A stretch of 64,000 bases of DNA, from the NCBI RefSeq assembly GCF_000197735.1, contig NC_014550.1, positions 558,001 to 622,000 on the forward strand, read 5' to 3'. The notes below the pieces were generated by a model that made no database searches, had not been told where the DNA came from, and saw only the letters and a list, made by a program, of their open reading frames with translations. The translations under genes and the position numbers were made by a program. Positions within the stretch are counted from its first letter, which is position 1. Each line of letters starts with the position of its first letter. This document shows positions 15,769-29,612 of the stretch, piece after piece. This stretch comes from Glutamicibacter arilaitensis Re117. Its GTDB lineage: Bacteria > Actinomycetota > Actinomycetes > Actinomycetales > Micrococcaceae.

Positions 15769-17010
15769 GTGAAGCAAAGCGAAACGCAAAATTCGAGCCT
15801 GATCCTCGTGGCCGCGGGAATGGGGACCCGACTGGGGGCCGGCATCCCTAAGGCAATGGTTCATGTGGCCGGAAAATCCCTGGCCCAACACGCTGTGGAG
15901 CGAATCCTCCAGGTCCCGCAGATCACCGAAATCATCGTGGTGACCCCGCCGAACGACAACCGCTTGGCAGCCACCATGGAACAGTACGGAGCCAAGGTGC
16001 GTACTGTCCCCGGCGGTGCAAGCCGGGTTGCTTCTGTCCGAGCCGGCCTAGCTGAAGCCAGCTTGGCAGCCGCCAATATCCTGGTCCACGACGCTGCGCG
16101 GGCATTTACCCCAGCCCAAATATTTGCCCAGGTGCTTGAAGCACTGTCTGCCAAAGAATGCAGCGCGGTCATCCCGGCACTGAAGGTCACCGACACCATT
16201 TCCGTAGTTGAACGTGATGCGGCCGGGGGACACGAGATCATCACGCAAACCCCGGATCGTTCCACCCTGCGTGCGGTACAAACCCCGCAGGGCTTTGACG
16301 CGCAGTTATTGCGCGATGCGCACGCCCAGCTCGATACCTATACCGAAGCCGAACTGGATAAGGTCACCGATGACGCCTCGATCGTGCGCGCCTTCGGAGC
16401 CAAAGTGCAGGTGGTGCCCGGATCGCAGCAGGCAATGAAAGTCACCCACCCTGAAGACCTGGACACCGCCAGCAAACTTGCCAGGCCTGAAGCTGAGGCC
16501 AACGGAGCAGCGAAGGAAGAAAATATGATCCTGCCACGAGTCGGCAACGGAATCGACGTTCACGCAGTCAGCGAAGACCCAAGCCGCCAGATGTGGCTAG
16601 CTGGCCTGCACTTCCCTGAAGACATCGGCCTGTCCGGCCACTCCGACGGTGACGCGGTAGCCCACGCGGCCTGCGATGCACTCTTCTCCGCAGCCGGAAT
16701 TGGAGACTTGGGTACCCACTTCGGGGTGGATCGACCGGAATTTGCCGGGGCCAGCGGTGTGAGCCTGATTGCAGAAGCCGCCCGCCTGGTGCGGGAGGCC
16801 GGGTTCGAGATCGGCAACGTCGCAGTGCAATTTGTCGGACGCCGACCGCGCTTCGCCGCACGCCGCGAAGAAGCCAATAAAGTGCTCAGCGACGCTATCG
16901 TTGCCCCAGTCAGCGTCACTGCGACCACCAGTGATGGACTGGGCTATGAGGGGGAAGGCAAAGGCGTGACTGCCTACGCCACCGCCCTGGTCTATCCGGT
17001 TTCGCACTGA
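15769..17010 (+). CDS. ispDF: Bifunctional IspD-IspF (MEP isoprenoid pathway)
   Basis: This 413-residue fusion carries two steps of the MEP pathway to isoprenoid precursors. Residues 1 to about 235 are IspD (MEP cytidylyltransferase), with [17 protein letters not shown] as the CTP-binding loop and a VHDAARAF motif. From about residue 258 it is IspF, with GNGIDVH and SDGDAVAHA binding zinc and [18 protein letters not shown] at the end. A short Ala/Glu-rich linker joins them. The start is uncertain: GTG 15769 fits best, but TTG 15748 is also in frame. In many relatives ispD and ispF are separate neighbouring genes. It is followed by cysS and rlmB on the same strand. Confidence 0.93.
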   Translation: MKQSETQNSSLILVAAGMGTRLGAGIPKAMVHVAGKSLAQHAVERILQVPQITEIIVVTPPNDNRLAATMEQYGAKVRTVPGGASRVASVRAGLAEASLAAANILVHDAARAFTPAQIFAQVLEALSAKECSAVIPALKVTDTISVVERDAAGGHEIITQTPDRSTLRAVQTPQGFDAQLLRDAHAQLDTYTEAELDKVTDDASIVRAFGAKVQVVPGSQQAMKVTHPEDLDTASKLARPEAEANGAAKEENMILPRVGNGIDVHAVSEDPSRQMWLAGLHFPEDIGLSGHSDGDAVAHAACDALFSAAGIGDLGTHFGVDRPEFAGASGVSLIAEAARLVREAGFEIGNVAVQFVGRRPRFAARREEANKVLSDAIVAPVSVTATTSDGLGYEGEGKGVTAYATALVYPVSH

Positions 17011-17097
17011 CCCGGCACACGGTGCTCTGGAGCCCGGATCAACGAGAGCGTCACAAGTGAAGCACAAAGGGTGCATCCATCGGATAACCTTAAAGGC

Positions 17098-18549
17098 GTG
17101 AGCCTGCGATTCTATGACACCAAAACAGCATCTGTACGCGACTTCCAGCCATTGGCTGAAGGCGAAGTCAAGCTGTACTACTGCGGCGCCACCGTGCAGG
17201 GCATGCCGCACGTGGGCCATGTTCGCAGCGCCATCGTCTTCGACGTACTGGTGCGCTGGCTCGAATACCGCGGCTTCGCGGTAACCACCGTCCGCAATGT
17301 CACCGACATTGACGACAAGATCTTGGAGAAGTCGGCGAATTCCTTTGCCGAGGACTTTGAAGCGGACGCGCATTACCGGCCTCGCGAAGAATGGTACGCC
17401 CTGGCCTACCGCTTCGAGCAGGAGTTCGCCCGGGCATACGAAGCACTGGGAGTACGCCGTCCCACCTACGAACCACGGGCAACCGGGCACATCACCGAAA
17501 TGCATGAGCTGATTTCCCAGCTCATTGAGCGCGGCCACGCCTACCCGGCGGCCGACGATTCGGGAGACGTGTACTTCGATGTTCGCTCCTACGAGCAGTA
17601 CGGTGCACTGACCCGCCAGAAGATCGATGACATGCAGGACGCTCCGGACTCGGATCCGCGCGGCAAGAAGGACCCCCGTGACTTCGCGTTGTGGAAGGGC
17701 CTCAAGGACATCGATCCACCCACCGCTTCCTGGCCAAGCCCATGGGGCCGAGGCCGTCCAGGCTGGCACCTTGAGTGCTCGGCGATGGCCGGCAAGTACC
17801 TGGGCAGCGAATTCGACATCCATGGTGGCGGACTGGACCTGCGCTTCCCGCACCACGAGAACGAGATGGCCCAGTCCAACGCAGCCGGCCACGGCTTCGC
17901 CAATTTCTGGATGCACAACGGCATGGTCACCTACGAGGGTGAAAAGATGTCCAAGTCCATTGGCAACACTATTTCTCCTGAGGAAATGCTTGCGCTGGCC
18001 GATGCCCGCGTGGTGCGCTACTTCCTGGGCCAGGCCCAGTACCGTTCGATGCTCGACTACCGTCCGGATTCGCTGACTGAAGCAGGGGCCGCAGTAGAGC
18101 GCATCGACACCTTCATTTCCAACGCGCGCTACCGACTGGGCGCTGCCGCCGAAGCGATCGCAGCCACCGAAGTTCCAGAAGCTTTCGGCACCGCGATGGA
18201 CGATGATCTGAACGTGCCAATGGCATTGGCCGCACTGCACGAAACCGTGCGACTGGGCAATGCGTCACGGGATAGCCGTGATGACGCAGCCACGGCCAAG
18301 GCATTGGGCCAGGTTCTGGCCATGACCCAGGTGCTTGGCTTGGATGATGCCGGTAGCCACGAATCCCAGGATTCTTCCGCAGAGCACGCAGCCCTGGACC
18401 AGCTGGTCCAGGCCCAGTTGGCTGAACGCGCGAAAGCGCGCGCTGCAAAGGACTGGGCACGCTCCGATGCCATCCGCGACGCACTGGGCTCCGCTGGCAT
18501 TACCGTGGCGGACTCGGCCGACGGCGCTCGCTGGACTCTGGACGACTAG
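17098..18549 (+). CDS. cysS: Cysteinyl-tRNA synthetase
   Basis: This 483-residue class I aminoacyl-tRNA synthetase charges tRNA-Cys. The HIGH-type motif is MPHVGH (residues 36-41), with zinc Cys29 just before it. The other zinc ligands are in the WHLECSAMA and PHHENE regions, and the KMSKS loop is in [13 protein letters not shown] 17098 gives the family start (VSLRFYDT). GTG 17071 in the same frame is possible, and neither has an ideal Shine-Dalgarno. The position after ispDF and before rlmB is conserved in actinobacteria. Confidence 0.95.
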   Translation: MSLRFYDTKTASVRDFQPLAEGEVKLYYCGATVQGMPHVGHVRSAIVFDVLVRWLEYRGFAVTTVRNVTDIDDKILEKSANSFAEDFEADAHYRPREEWYALAYRFEQEFARAYEALGVRRPTYEPRATGHITEMHELISQLIERGHAYPAADDSGDVYFDVRSYEQYGALTRQKIDDMQDAPDSDPRGKKDPRDFALWKGLKDIDPPTASWPSPWGRGRPGWHLECSAMAGKYLGSEFDIHGGGLDLRFPHHENEMAQSNAAGHGFANFWMHNGMVTYEGEKMSKSIGNTISPEEMLALADARVVRYFLGQAQYRSMLDYRPDSLTEAGAAVERIDTFISNARYRLGAAAEAIAATEVPEAFGTAMDDDLNVPMALAALHETVRLGNASRDSRDDAATAKALGQVLAMTQVLGLDDAGSHESQDSSAEHAALDQLVQAQLAERAKARAAKDWARSDAIRDALGSAGITVADSADGARWTLDD

Positions 18550-18599
18550 TCGCGAACACGCGCGGCACCAACGAACTCAAAACTAAAGGACATGAACCA

Positions 18600-19547
18600 A
18601 TGAACAAAAAGGGCCCAACCAAGGGTAGTGGTGGCAAGGGACGTCGTTCCCTCGAGGGCAAGGGCCCGACCCCCAAAGCGGAGGACCGCCCGTACCACAA
18701 GGCTTACCGTGCCAAGCAGCTTTCCGAGCGCTCGGCCGCCAAGCGCAGCACCGGTCGCCAAGCAGACCGCATCAAGGTGAACGCTGAATTCGTTACGGGC
18801 CGTAACTCCGTGGTGGAAGCACTGCGCGCTGGCATCCCTGCCAAGGCATTGCACGTAGCCATCCGCATCGATGTTGATGACCGCGTTCGCGAATCCCTGA
18901 AGCTGGCTGCAGAACAGGGCATTCCGCTGATGGAAGCTTCCAAGCCTGAGCTTGACCGCATGACTGATGCCGCGATTCACCAGGGCATGGCCTTGCAGAT
19001 TCCGCCATATGAGTACAAGGACGCAGTTCAGCTGGCAACCAAGGCCATCAAGGACTTCGACAAGGGTTACACAAAAACCCAGCCACTCTTCTTGGCGCTG
19101 GACGGAATCACCGACCCGCGTAACCTGGGTGCCATTGTCCGTTCGGCTTCGGCCTTCGGTGCTGACGGCGTCATCATTCCAGAACGTCGCAGCGTGGGCA
19201 TGACCGCTTCAGCCTGGAAGACCAGTGCCGGTGCAGCGGTTCGCGTACCAGTAGCCAAGTGCAACAACCTGACTAGCGCCCTGAAGGAAATCAAGGCTGC
19301 AGGCATTTTCGTTATTGGCCTGGATGCCGGTGGCGACATGGATCTTCCGAACTTCGAGTTGGCAACTGGCCCGCTATGCATCGTGGTCGGTTCCGAAGGC
19401 AAGGGCCTATCCCGCCTGGTTCGCGAAAACTGCGATGCCATTGTTTCGATTCCTATCGACTCAGCCATGGAATCGCTGAACGCGTCGATGGCCGTAGGCA
19501 TTTCGCTTTACGAGGTTTCGCGTTTGCGTGCCGAACAGGCGAAGTAG
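18600..19547 (+). CDS. rlmB: 23S rRNA (guanosine-2'-O-)-methyltransferase, RlmB/TrmH family
   Basis: This 315-residue SPOUT methyltransferase has a basic Gly/Lys-rich N-terminal tail (about residues 1-60) and a substrate-binding domain (GRNSVVEALRAG, about 63 onward). The SpoU catalytic domain has DGITDPRNLGAIVRSA, IVVGSEGKGLSRL and SIPIDSAMESLNASMA, which form the knotted SAM site. Targeting G2251 of 23S rRNA is inferred from the family. AAAGGA lies before the ATG. It lies 50 bp after cysS, so it is probably cotranscribed, and it is followed by a terminator before the first rRNA operon. Confidence 0.93.
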   Translation: MNKKGPTKGSGGKGRRSLEGKGPTPKAEDRPYHKAYRAKQLSERSAAKRSTGRQADRIKVNAEFVTGRNSVVEALRAGIPAKALHVAIRIDVDDRVRESLKLAAEQGIPLMEASKPELDRMTDAAIHQGMALQIPPYEYKDAVQLATKAIKDFDKGYTKTQPLFLALDGITDPRNLGAIVRSASAFGADGVIIPERRSVGMTASAWKTSAGAAVRVPVAKCNNLTSALKEIKAAGIFVIGLDAGGDMDLPNFELATGPLCIVVGSEGKGLSRLVRENCDAIVSIPIDSAMESLNASMAVGISLYEVSRLRAEQAK

Positions 19548-19565
19548 CCTTTAGAGGCAGAGGAA

Positions 19566-19602
19566 GGGTCGTGGCTTGCTATAGCAAGTCACGACCCTTT
19601 TT
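19566..19602 (+). terminator. Rho-independent terminator after rlmB
   Basis: GGGTCGTGGCTTGCT pairs with AGCAAGTCACGACCC, followed by TTTTT. Confidence 0.92.
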
Positions 19603-19725
19603 AGTAACGTGACCCGCTTCATAACAACAAGTTTCCGTTGTTTTTGACGGGAATTAAGGTTTGAACACAGAATTTCCGCGTGATCACGGGGTTTTTGAGC
19701 ATGGGAGAGCGGCAATTGGCCGATT

Positions 19726-19753
19726 TTGCGTGCCTCTGGAATCCGTGTACAGT
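19726..19753 (+). promoter_or_regulatory. rRNA operon 1 promoter P1 (candidate)
   Basis: TTGCGT, 16 bp, TACAGT. The corresponding place in operon 2 has TTGTGC, 17 bp, TATAGT, so both operons keep a promoter here although the surrounding bases differ. Confidence 0.5.
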
Positions 19754-19831
19754 TTTATCTCGCACCGCTGATCCGGACGGCCTGAAAAGGCGCGAAGGAG
19801 TCGGCGGGGTGAACAAGACGGAAACGTCGAG

Positions 19832-19859
19832 TTGACAACGGTCAACTTGGTGGTAAGCT
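19832..19859 (+). promoter_or_regulatory. rRNA operon 1 promoter P2
   Basis: A consensus TTGACA -35 is followed after 16 bp by TAAGCT. It lies just before the point (19863) where the two operons become identical. Operon 2 has TTGATC, 16 bp, TAAGTT at the same place. Confidence 0.65.
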
Positions 19860-19917
19860 TGTAAAGTTGCTCCGGAGCGAAGCAGCCATCGAAGGTCTGG
19901 TGGTTGTGGTGTCGAGA

Positions 19918-19948
19918 GTGTTTGTTGTTTGAGAACTCAATAGTGTGC
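19918..19948 (+). promoter_or_regulatory. rRNA leader boxA-like antitermination element
   Basis: TTTGAGAACTCAATAGTGTG in the leader resembles the conserved actinobacterial rRNA leader box thought to recruit Nus factors. It is present unchanged in operon 2 (33052-33082). Confidence 0.5.
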
Positions 19949-20104
19949 CAAGTTTGTTGATACCGAATATTTATTTTATTTGGTGAATACATATTATTTG
20001 CTTGAGGCATTGCACCCCCGTGTGATGTGCTTGAGTGTTTTATTATTCGCCAGGACTTCATCGATTCTTCCCTTATTTTCCGAGGGGTTTCGGTGGCTTT
20101 TTAT

Positions 20105-21634
<1,530 letters not shown>

Positions 21635-22257
21635 TAAGGAGCTAACCATTATTGGTTGCCCGTGTCTGTGCCCGAGTGTGGTGCAGGCGGGTTGCTCATG
21701 GGTGGAATATCAATGGACTCAGTACTGGAAAGCGTGCACGCTGGTGTCATCCCAATGTGGGTGGTGCGTTCGTGTGCGGGGTACTGGCTGTGGCTGCAGG
21801 GTGTTTGCGCATCTGCGAGTACGCGTTTGGGGAGTCTTTGGCTTCTTGGGTGCTGGAAAGCGGTGTGCGGGTGTTGTGCGGTTTGTATGGTTTGGCATGC
21901 TGTTGGGTTTTGAGGCAACAAGCCTCCGTGCCTGTGGGTTGGGTGTTGGTCGGGTTCTCCGCTTTGTGTGGGGGGTTTGGCTGGTGCGTGGCTTGTGGGT
22001 GGCGGGGTTCTTGGTGTTTCGGTGTTTGTCCTGTGTTTGCTGCAGGTGCGCTGGTGTGGTGGCGGTTTTGTGCTGTTGCCCGGGTGTGCTTGCGGGGGTG
22101 CGGGGTTGTTGTTTGGGAACTGTATAGTGAACGCGAGCATCTTGCAGATGAGATGAGCTTGGGGTCCTTTTCCTTGGATCCTTGGGTGTTTGAGTCTTGT
22201 CTGCGTGATTTTGTTAGATTGTTTTATTGCTCAATTCTGAGAACTTTGATTTGTGTT
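21635..22257 (+). other. 16S-23S internal spacer, operon 1
   Basis: This spacer of about 620 bp is G/T-rich and contains no tRNA gene. Near its end GTATAGTGAACGCG (22122-22135) pairs perfectly with 25431-25444 after 23S, forming the pre-23S processing stem. Long open frames here are by-products of its composition. Confidence 0.85.
22122..22135 (+). other. Pre-23S processing stem, 5' strand (operon 1)
   Basis: A 14-base perfect complement to 25431-25444, which brings the 23S ends together for RNase III cleavage. The same pair occurs in operon 2 (35256-35269 with 38565-38578). Confidence 0.75.
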
Positions 22258-25388
<3,131 letters not shown>

Positions 25389-25540
25389 ACAATATTTACA
25401 ATATTTTACTGGCATGATCATTATGCTGTTCGCGTTCACTATACGGTTACGAGACAACAACCTCAAACCGAAAAATACATGGCTTTTGCATGACACCGGA
25501 AAACATGACCAAGATGATTGGTTTGTGTGCTTCGTGATTG

Positions 25541-25658
25541 TTACGGCGGTCATAGCGTGGGGGAAACGCCCGGTCCCATACCGAACCCGGAAGCTAAGGC
25601 CCACTGCGCCGATGGTACTGCACTCGTGAGGGTGTGGGAGAGTAGGTCACCGCCGGAC
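25541..25658 (+). rRNA. 5S ribosomal RNA, operon 1
   Basis: A 118-base molecule from TTACGGCGGTCATAGCG to GGTCACCGCCGGAC. The terminal stem pairs CGGCGGT with ACCGCCG, and the conserved CCGAACCCGGAAG loop is present. Identical to the 5S of operon 2 and different from the orphan 5S at 40636. Confidence 0.95.
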
Positions 25659-25679
25659 TTAACTTGAGTTGAATGGTTT

Positions 25680-25714
25680 GAGGCCCTGGAACACAATGCG
25701 TGTTCCAGGGCCTC
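25680..25714 (+). terminator. rRNA operon 1 terminator
   Basis: GAGGCCCTGGAACAC pairs with GTGTTCCAGGGCCTC; the T run is poor. The same hairpin ends operon 2 (38814-38848). Confidence 0.8.
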
Positions 25715-25850
25715 ACCTGTTTAACCCGCAAGACAGGTTGCTGGGATGGCTTGCTGGTTGGTGGGGGTCAGGCGTTGATGCTTGGCCTCTTTCCGCTATT
25801 TAAAACAGGGCTACTGTTGACATGGTTTGTGGTAGTCCTATCATCGAAGT

Positions 25851-26060
25851 ATGGTCGAGAAAGCATCGCATCTGTCCGCAGGTTCGGCGATCGCATCGAT
25901 AGTGTTTGCAGTTATTGCTATTGGAATCGCCTTGCTTACATTGAACATACCTTCAACCTCCATCAGAGTTCTGCTGATCGTGGTTGCTATCGCGTTAATT
26001 GCAGCTGCCGGCGCAGCCACTGCAATTACCTTGCGTAGAATCAAGCAGCCCAAGAACTGA
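25851..26060 (+). CDS. Small two-helix membrane protein, unknown
   Basis: This 69-residue protein has two hydrophobic helices (about residues 10-30 and 37-57), a short polar N-terminus and a basic C-terminus (RRIKQPKN), so the tail is probably cytoplasmic. I do not recognise the family. Its third-codon positions are less G/C-rich than the core genes, like others in the segment between the rRNA operons. It lies about 135 bp after the operon terminator, in a stretch that partly resembles the flank after operon 2. It may be an accessory gene. Confidence 0.55.
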   Translation: MVEKASHLSAGSAIASIVFAVIAIGIALLTLNIPSTSIRVLLIVVAIALIAAAGAATAITLRRIKQPKN

Positions 26061-26529
26061 GCAGAAGATCGAGCTTCTTCAGCACCTCCCCGCACGTGGA
26101 TTGCAGTAGGCATTCGTTTTACTGGACCTGGGCCTGGCATTTGGATTCTCTTCACTTGAAGGCAGCTCACTATGTCCCGAGAAAATACTCGAGAGCATTC
26201 ACGGACGGCACCGAATTATCCGTACCTAGCAATCTAGGGTGACCACTTTTGCGTTCGTTTTGTCAGCGCACTAAATCAAGACTTCTCTCGCGTGGACTGC
26301 CCGCGTCCGGGTTCTGAGCACCTGATCGAGATCAGTCTCGCAAATTTGGGGAGAACATCTCACGGATCAACGGTATTGCTATGAATCTCCTTGACCTCCA
26401 GCTCGGCTGTAAGGCACTGCGATTCCAACTGGATGCCTATTAGGCGAAACCTGGTCATCTAGTTCCACCGAAACTATTGAAGCGAGTATTCTCGGATTGA
26501 CAGTGCCTACTGAACTAGCGGAGAAAACG
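26061..26529. other. Intergenic stretch without recognisable gene
   Basis: About 470 bp of lower-G+C sequence before the FAD oxidase gene. I see no RNA gene, repeat or conserved frame. It presumably holds the oxidase promoter. Confidence 0.5.
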
Positions 26530-27906
26530 ATGTCCGATGCATATAGCGATTTAGTTGAAACCCTAAGGCGCGAGTTGCCTGAAGACTCGATAGTTCTATC
26601 AGACAGCGTCCTACGGGAGAATTCACGCGACTTCGGCCAAATCTCCGGTGAGCCCGTGATGCCTTTGGCAGTCGTTTTCCCTACCGAGGTCGGCCATGTG
26701 CAAGCGGTTATGCGTGTGGCAACCGCTAATCGGATTCCTGTAATAAGCCGCGGTGCCGGCACTGGGGTCTCAGGCGGCGTTCATGTTCAAGGCGATGCAG
26801 TCATTCTGAACCTGAGCAAGATGGACAAGATCATTGAGATTCGTCCGCACGACGAAGTGGCAATCGTTGAACCAGGCGTTATCAACCACCATTTAAATAC
26901 TGCCGTCGCCCAATTTGGACTGATGTACGCGCCGGATCCGGCAAGCTACAAGATGTCCACCATTGGCGGAAACATTGCCACGAATGCTGGCGGCCTTCGG
27001 TGCGCCAAGTATGGCGTGACCCGCGAATCGGTTCTTTCCTTGGACGTGGTGCTAGCTGACGGAAGACTAATTCGAGTCGGGAAGAATACATTCAAAGGCG
27101 TTGCCGGATATGACCTTGCCGCGCTTTTTACTGGATCTGAAGGCACCTTGGGCGTCGTAGTGCGCGCCTTCGTACGATTGCGATATCTTCCTGTAGACGA
27201 ACGTGATCTAAGTATGGTGTTCCCTTCTCTTGAAGCCGCGGTCGAAGGCGTACAGCAGATTGCAAAGTCCCGCATTCAGCCAGCAATCTTAGAGTTAATC
27301 GACTATTCGACTATTTGTGTTTTAGACCAGCAATACTCCACCGACTATGCATCATTGGGTGGAGCAATGCTTTTAGTGCGATTGGACGGCTACGGGGCTG
27401 AACGAGAAGAAGCAGCAGTTCGAGATGCATTCATGAGTAGTGATGTGCAGTTAAGCAAGAGCGGCGATGCGGCAGCGACCCGCCTTATCGAGATGCGTCG
27501 GACTAGTCGTGGGGATACGAAGGACGACGCCTACCGAACAGGCGAAGACGTAGCAATACCTAAGAGCCGCATGGTCGAGTATGTGCACCGACTCCAAGAC
27601 TTGGCTCGCGAGGAAAATGTAAACATGCGGATGATCTCCCATGCTGGCGACGGCAATTTGCATCCGACGTTCTTCGTTGACCCTACTGAAGGGGAACAAC
27701 TATTGGCGCGACTGCACAGAGCAGTCGAAGGATCAGTTAAGGAAGCTCTGGCGTTGGGCGGTACGATCACCGGCGAACATGGTGTCGGGCTGATCAAGAA
27801 AGACTGGCTAGCGTGGGAGCAATCCGACGAAGTGCTGCAACTGCAACATCAAATCAAAGCGCTGCTGGATCCCCTCAATATCCTGAACCCGGGCAAGGCT
27901 ATATAG
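26530..27906 (+). CDS. FAD-linked oxidase, glycolate oxidase GlcD / D-lactate dehydrogenase type
   Basis: This 458-residue flavoprotein oxidises 2-hydroxy acids such as D-lactate or glycolate. A PCMH-type FAD domain (about residues 35-215) has RGAGTGVSGG, the pyrophosphate-binding STIGGNIATNAGGLRCAKYG and FTGSEGTLGVV. The C-terminal cap has HAGDGNLHPTF and TGEHGVGLIKK, with catalytic-site His and Glu, and ends LNPGKAI. ATG 26530 has GGAGAAAACG upstream; an earlier start at 26497 is less likely. No GlcE/GlcF partners are present, so it is probably a single-subunit enzyme. Codon use is more A/T-rich than neighbours outside the rRNA pair, suggesting a different origin. Substrate is uncertain. 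Confidence 0.9.
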   Translation: MSDAYSDLVETLRRELPEDSIVLSDSVLRENSRDFGQISGEPVMPLAVVFPTEVGHVQAVMRVATANRIPVISRGAGTGVSGGVHVQGDAVILNLSKMDKIIEIRPHDEVAIVEPGVINHHLNTAVAQFGLMYAPDPASYKMSTIGGNIATNAGGLRCAKYGVTRESVLSLDVVLADGRLIRVGKNTFKGVAGYDLAALFTGSEGTLGVVVRAFVRLRYLPVDERDLSMVFPSLEAAVEGVQQIAKSRIQPAILELIDYSTICVLDQQYSTDYASLGGAMLLVRLDGYGAEREEAAVRDAFMSSDVQLSKSGDAAATRLIEMRRTSRGDTKDDAYRTGEDVAIPKSRMVEYVHRLQDLAREENVNMRMISHAGDGNLHPTFFVDPTEGEQLLARLHRAVEGSVKEALALGGTITGEHGVGLIKKDWLAWEQSDEVLQLQHQIKALLDPLNILNPGKAI

Positions 27907-28014
27907 GTAGGCAAAGTAGGTCGTAACTGTGGGTCCATGAACCGGCCGCAGCGCGCCTGGTCACTCCTTGGCGCGTGGTAAAGCACGGGTGTAGAGTAAA
28001 AAAGTGTCTAACCG

Positions 28015-28091
28015 CGGGATATGGCGCAGTTTGGTAGCGCGCGTCGTTCGGGACGACGAGGTCGCAGGTTCAAATCCTGTTATCCCGACCA
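28015..28091 (+). tRNA. tRNA-Pro (anticodon CGG), CCA encoded
   Basis: Acceptor CGGGATA pairs with TATCCCG. The anticodon arm is CGTCG-TTCGGGA-CGACG (CGG) and the T loop is GGTTCAAATCC. The form closely follows bacterial proK-type tRNA. Confidence 0.96.
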
Positions 28092-28131
28092 ATTTGATAC
28101 GTGAAGACGCTTACTCGAAACAGTGAGCAGC

Positions 28132-28159
28132 AAAAGAGAGCCATCACTGGCTCTCTTTT
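28132..28159 (+). terminator. Terminator after tRNA-Pro
   Basis: AAAAGAGAGCCA pairs with TGGCTCTCTTTT around a 4-base loop. Confidence 0.85.
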
Positions 28160-28291
28160 GTCTACCCAATGCCAGACTCAGCCCTATTGATTCAGTCTAT
28201 TCAGACGTAAAGTTAAGTCCGTCATAGGCGGCGAGATACCTCGTCGGATCTGTTGACAGTTCAAGAAATGGGTTCATAATGATGCGCACAC

Positions 28292-28927
28292 GTGGAGCAA
28301 CCAGAACACCATCATTCGAGTAACGAAGATGGCCTCAACAACGAGGCCCTGCCTTCGGACGCTCAAGCCTTTATGCGGTTGCGACGGCATATTCAGCATC
28401 TTGGCAGTGCAGTTCGACGGCTAGTCATGCAGGACGGTGATATTGCCATGGATGCTGACAATAAGAATCTGCGCACACGACCGTCAAGGTTTCTTGGTGG
28501 CAACAAAGCGGTATCTCAAGATCAACGTGAGTTCGACAGACCAGAGGTCAGCAATCTAACTATTGAAGATATGGCTAAGAGTGTGTTCCTCGCAGCACTT
28601 GAGCGAGCCAAGCCCTGGAGGTTGGTTGCGGCAGGTGAGCTTGACCCCGGCATCCTCGATATCCCGGAATCACTGCAGGATTACATGCGGTCAGATGACG
28701 GCCTGGCCCTTCTTGAATTTTGGCACGAAACCCTGCATGGCTCGTTCGATGGTGATTTTCGAGAGTTTGAAGGATGGATTCTATCCGGGCGAAATTTTGA
28801 CAGCTCGGAATCGAGCGGTTTGCTCGAACTAGCCGATCTCATCGATGGATGGATTGCCTACCTGCGGAAACTTATGCTCCAAGGCACCCAAGCTGAAGGC
28901 CAGAATGATGACCTGGGGTCGAACTGA
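28292..28927 (+). CDS. Hypothetical soluble protein in the inter-rRNA segment
   Basis: This 211-residue protein is not recognised. It is acidic and mostly helical. An N-terminal His/Ser/Asn-rich stretch looks disordered, and a compact C-terminal half (about 95-200) holds WRLVAAGELDPGILDIPESLQDYM, a polar segment GDFREFEGWILSGRNFDSSE and a helix DLIDGWIAYLRKLML. No signal or membrane segment is seen. The GTG at 28292 has no clear ribosome-binding site, so the true start could be further in. It converges on the membrane protein gene at 28933-29385. A/T-rich codon use marks it as accessory. Confidence 0.55.
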   Translation: MEQPEHHHSSNEDGLNNEALPSDAQAFMRLRRHIQHLGSAVRRLVMQDGDIAMDADNKNLRTRPSRFLGGNKAVSQDQREFDRPEVSNLTIEDMAKSVFLAALERAKPWRLVAAGELDPGILDIPESLQDYMRSDDGLALLEFWHETLHGSFDGDFREFEGWILSGRNFDSSESSGLLELADLIDGWIAYLRKLMLQGTQAEGQNDDLGSN

Positions 28928-28932
28928 CTCAA

Positions 28933-29385
28933 CTAGCCCTTCTTCTTAGATGACTTTCGTGGAACATTCTTCGCAATTGGGGATGACCCGCTGCGACGCT
29001 TTATCTCTGCGGGCGGCTTGTTTCGAAGTAACTTGTCTTGCTTTCGATTCTCGCTGACAGAAGTCAACACCTTGTTGCCAGTCATGCCATGGGTCTTATG
29101 TCGACTATCGCTATGCTTCAGCTGAACCAGCCAATCACCCATACTTGCAATGAAAGAGGATTTTCTGCGCCCTAGAAAACGAATAGCAAAAACGATGATG
29201 AGTAGGCCAAACGCTACGAACAGACCCTTCTTGACCCAACGCCAAGTAGTGTCATCGTCCGGCCCAAACCAGATGGCGCCAATCATGGTTGCCACCAGGA
29301 GTCCAACGGCGGTCACTGCAAATATGTAGAGTGGCCACAAAAAAGAAGCTGCGAACAGCCGACGGGGACATGAAATGATCCGCAT
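28933..29385 (-). CDS. Hypothetical two-helix membrane protein with basic tail
   Basis: This 150-residue protein has two membrane helices (about residues 10-38 and 52-70), then a long hydrophilic tail rich in Lys, Arg and Ser ending KKKG. The tail probably faces the cytoplasm and could bind nucleic acid or acidic partners. The family is not recognised. No Shine-Dalgarno is visible before the ATG, so the start is uncertain. It converges on the unknown gene at 28292 with a 5-bp gap. Confidence 0.5.
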   Translation of the reverse strand: MRIISCPRRLFAASFLWPLYIFAVTAVGLLVATMIGAIWFGPDDDTTWRWVKKGLFVAFGLLIIVFAIRFLGRRKSSFIASMGDWLVQLKHSDSRHKTHGMTGNKVLTSVSENRKQDKLLRNKPPAEIKRRSGSSPIAKNVPRKSSKKKG

Positions 29386-29612
29386 CGCGGCCGGCTTTAG
29401 GCTGAGTCTTAGTCATCTCTTGGCTCCTTTGCCAGAGTTACCGAATACATGTTGAGTAGTTCGGTCGCCACGGCTTGAAACCCTAAGGAGTCAGGCTACA
29501 ACCGCCCTCTGAATAGATTCACGATTTCCTAGTTGTTAGGTGATATTTCTACCCTCAGGATATGTTCATGAAACACCCAGATCAAGAGTTGAAACCCGCG
29601 AAATATCAATCG

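Noticed and set aside
16597..18240. 547-residue minus-strand frame opposite ispDF and cysS
   Set aside because: It overlaps conserved enzymes on the plus strand throughout and has no domain of its own.
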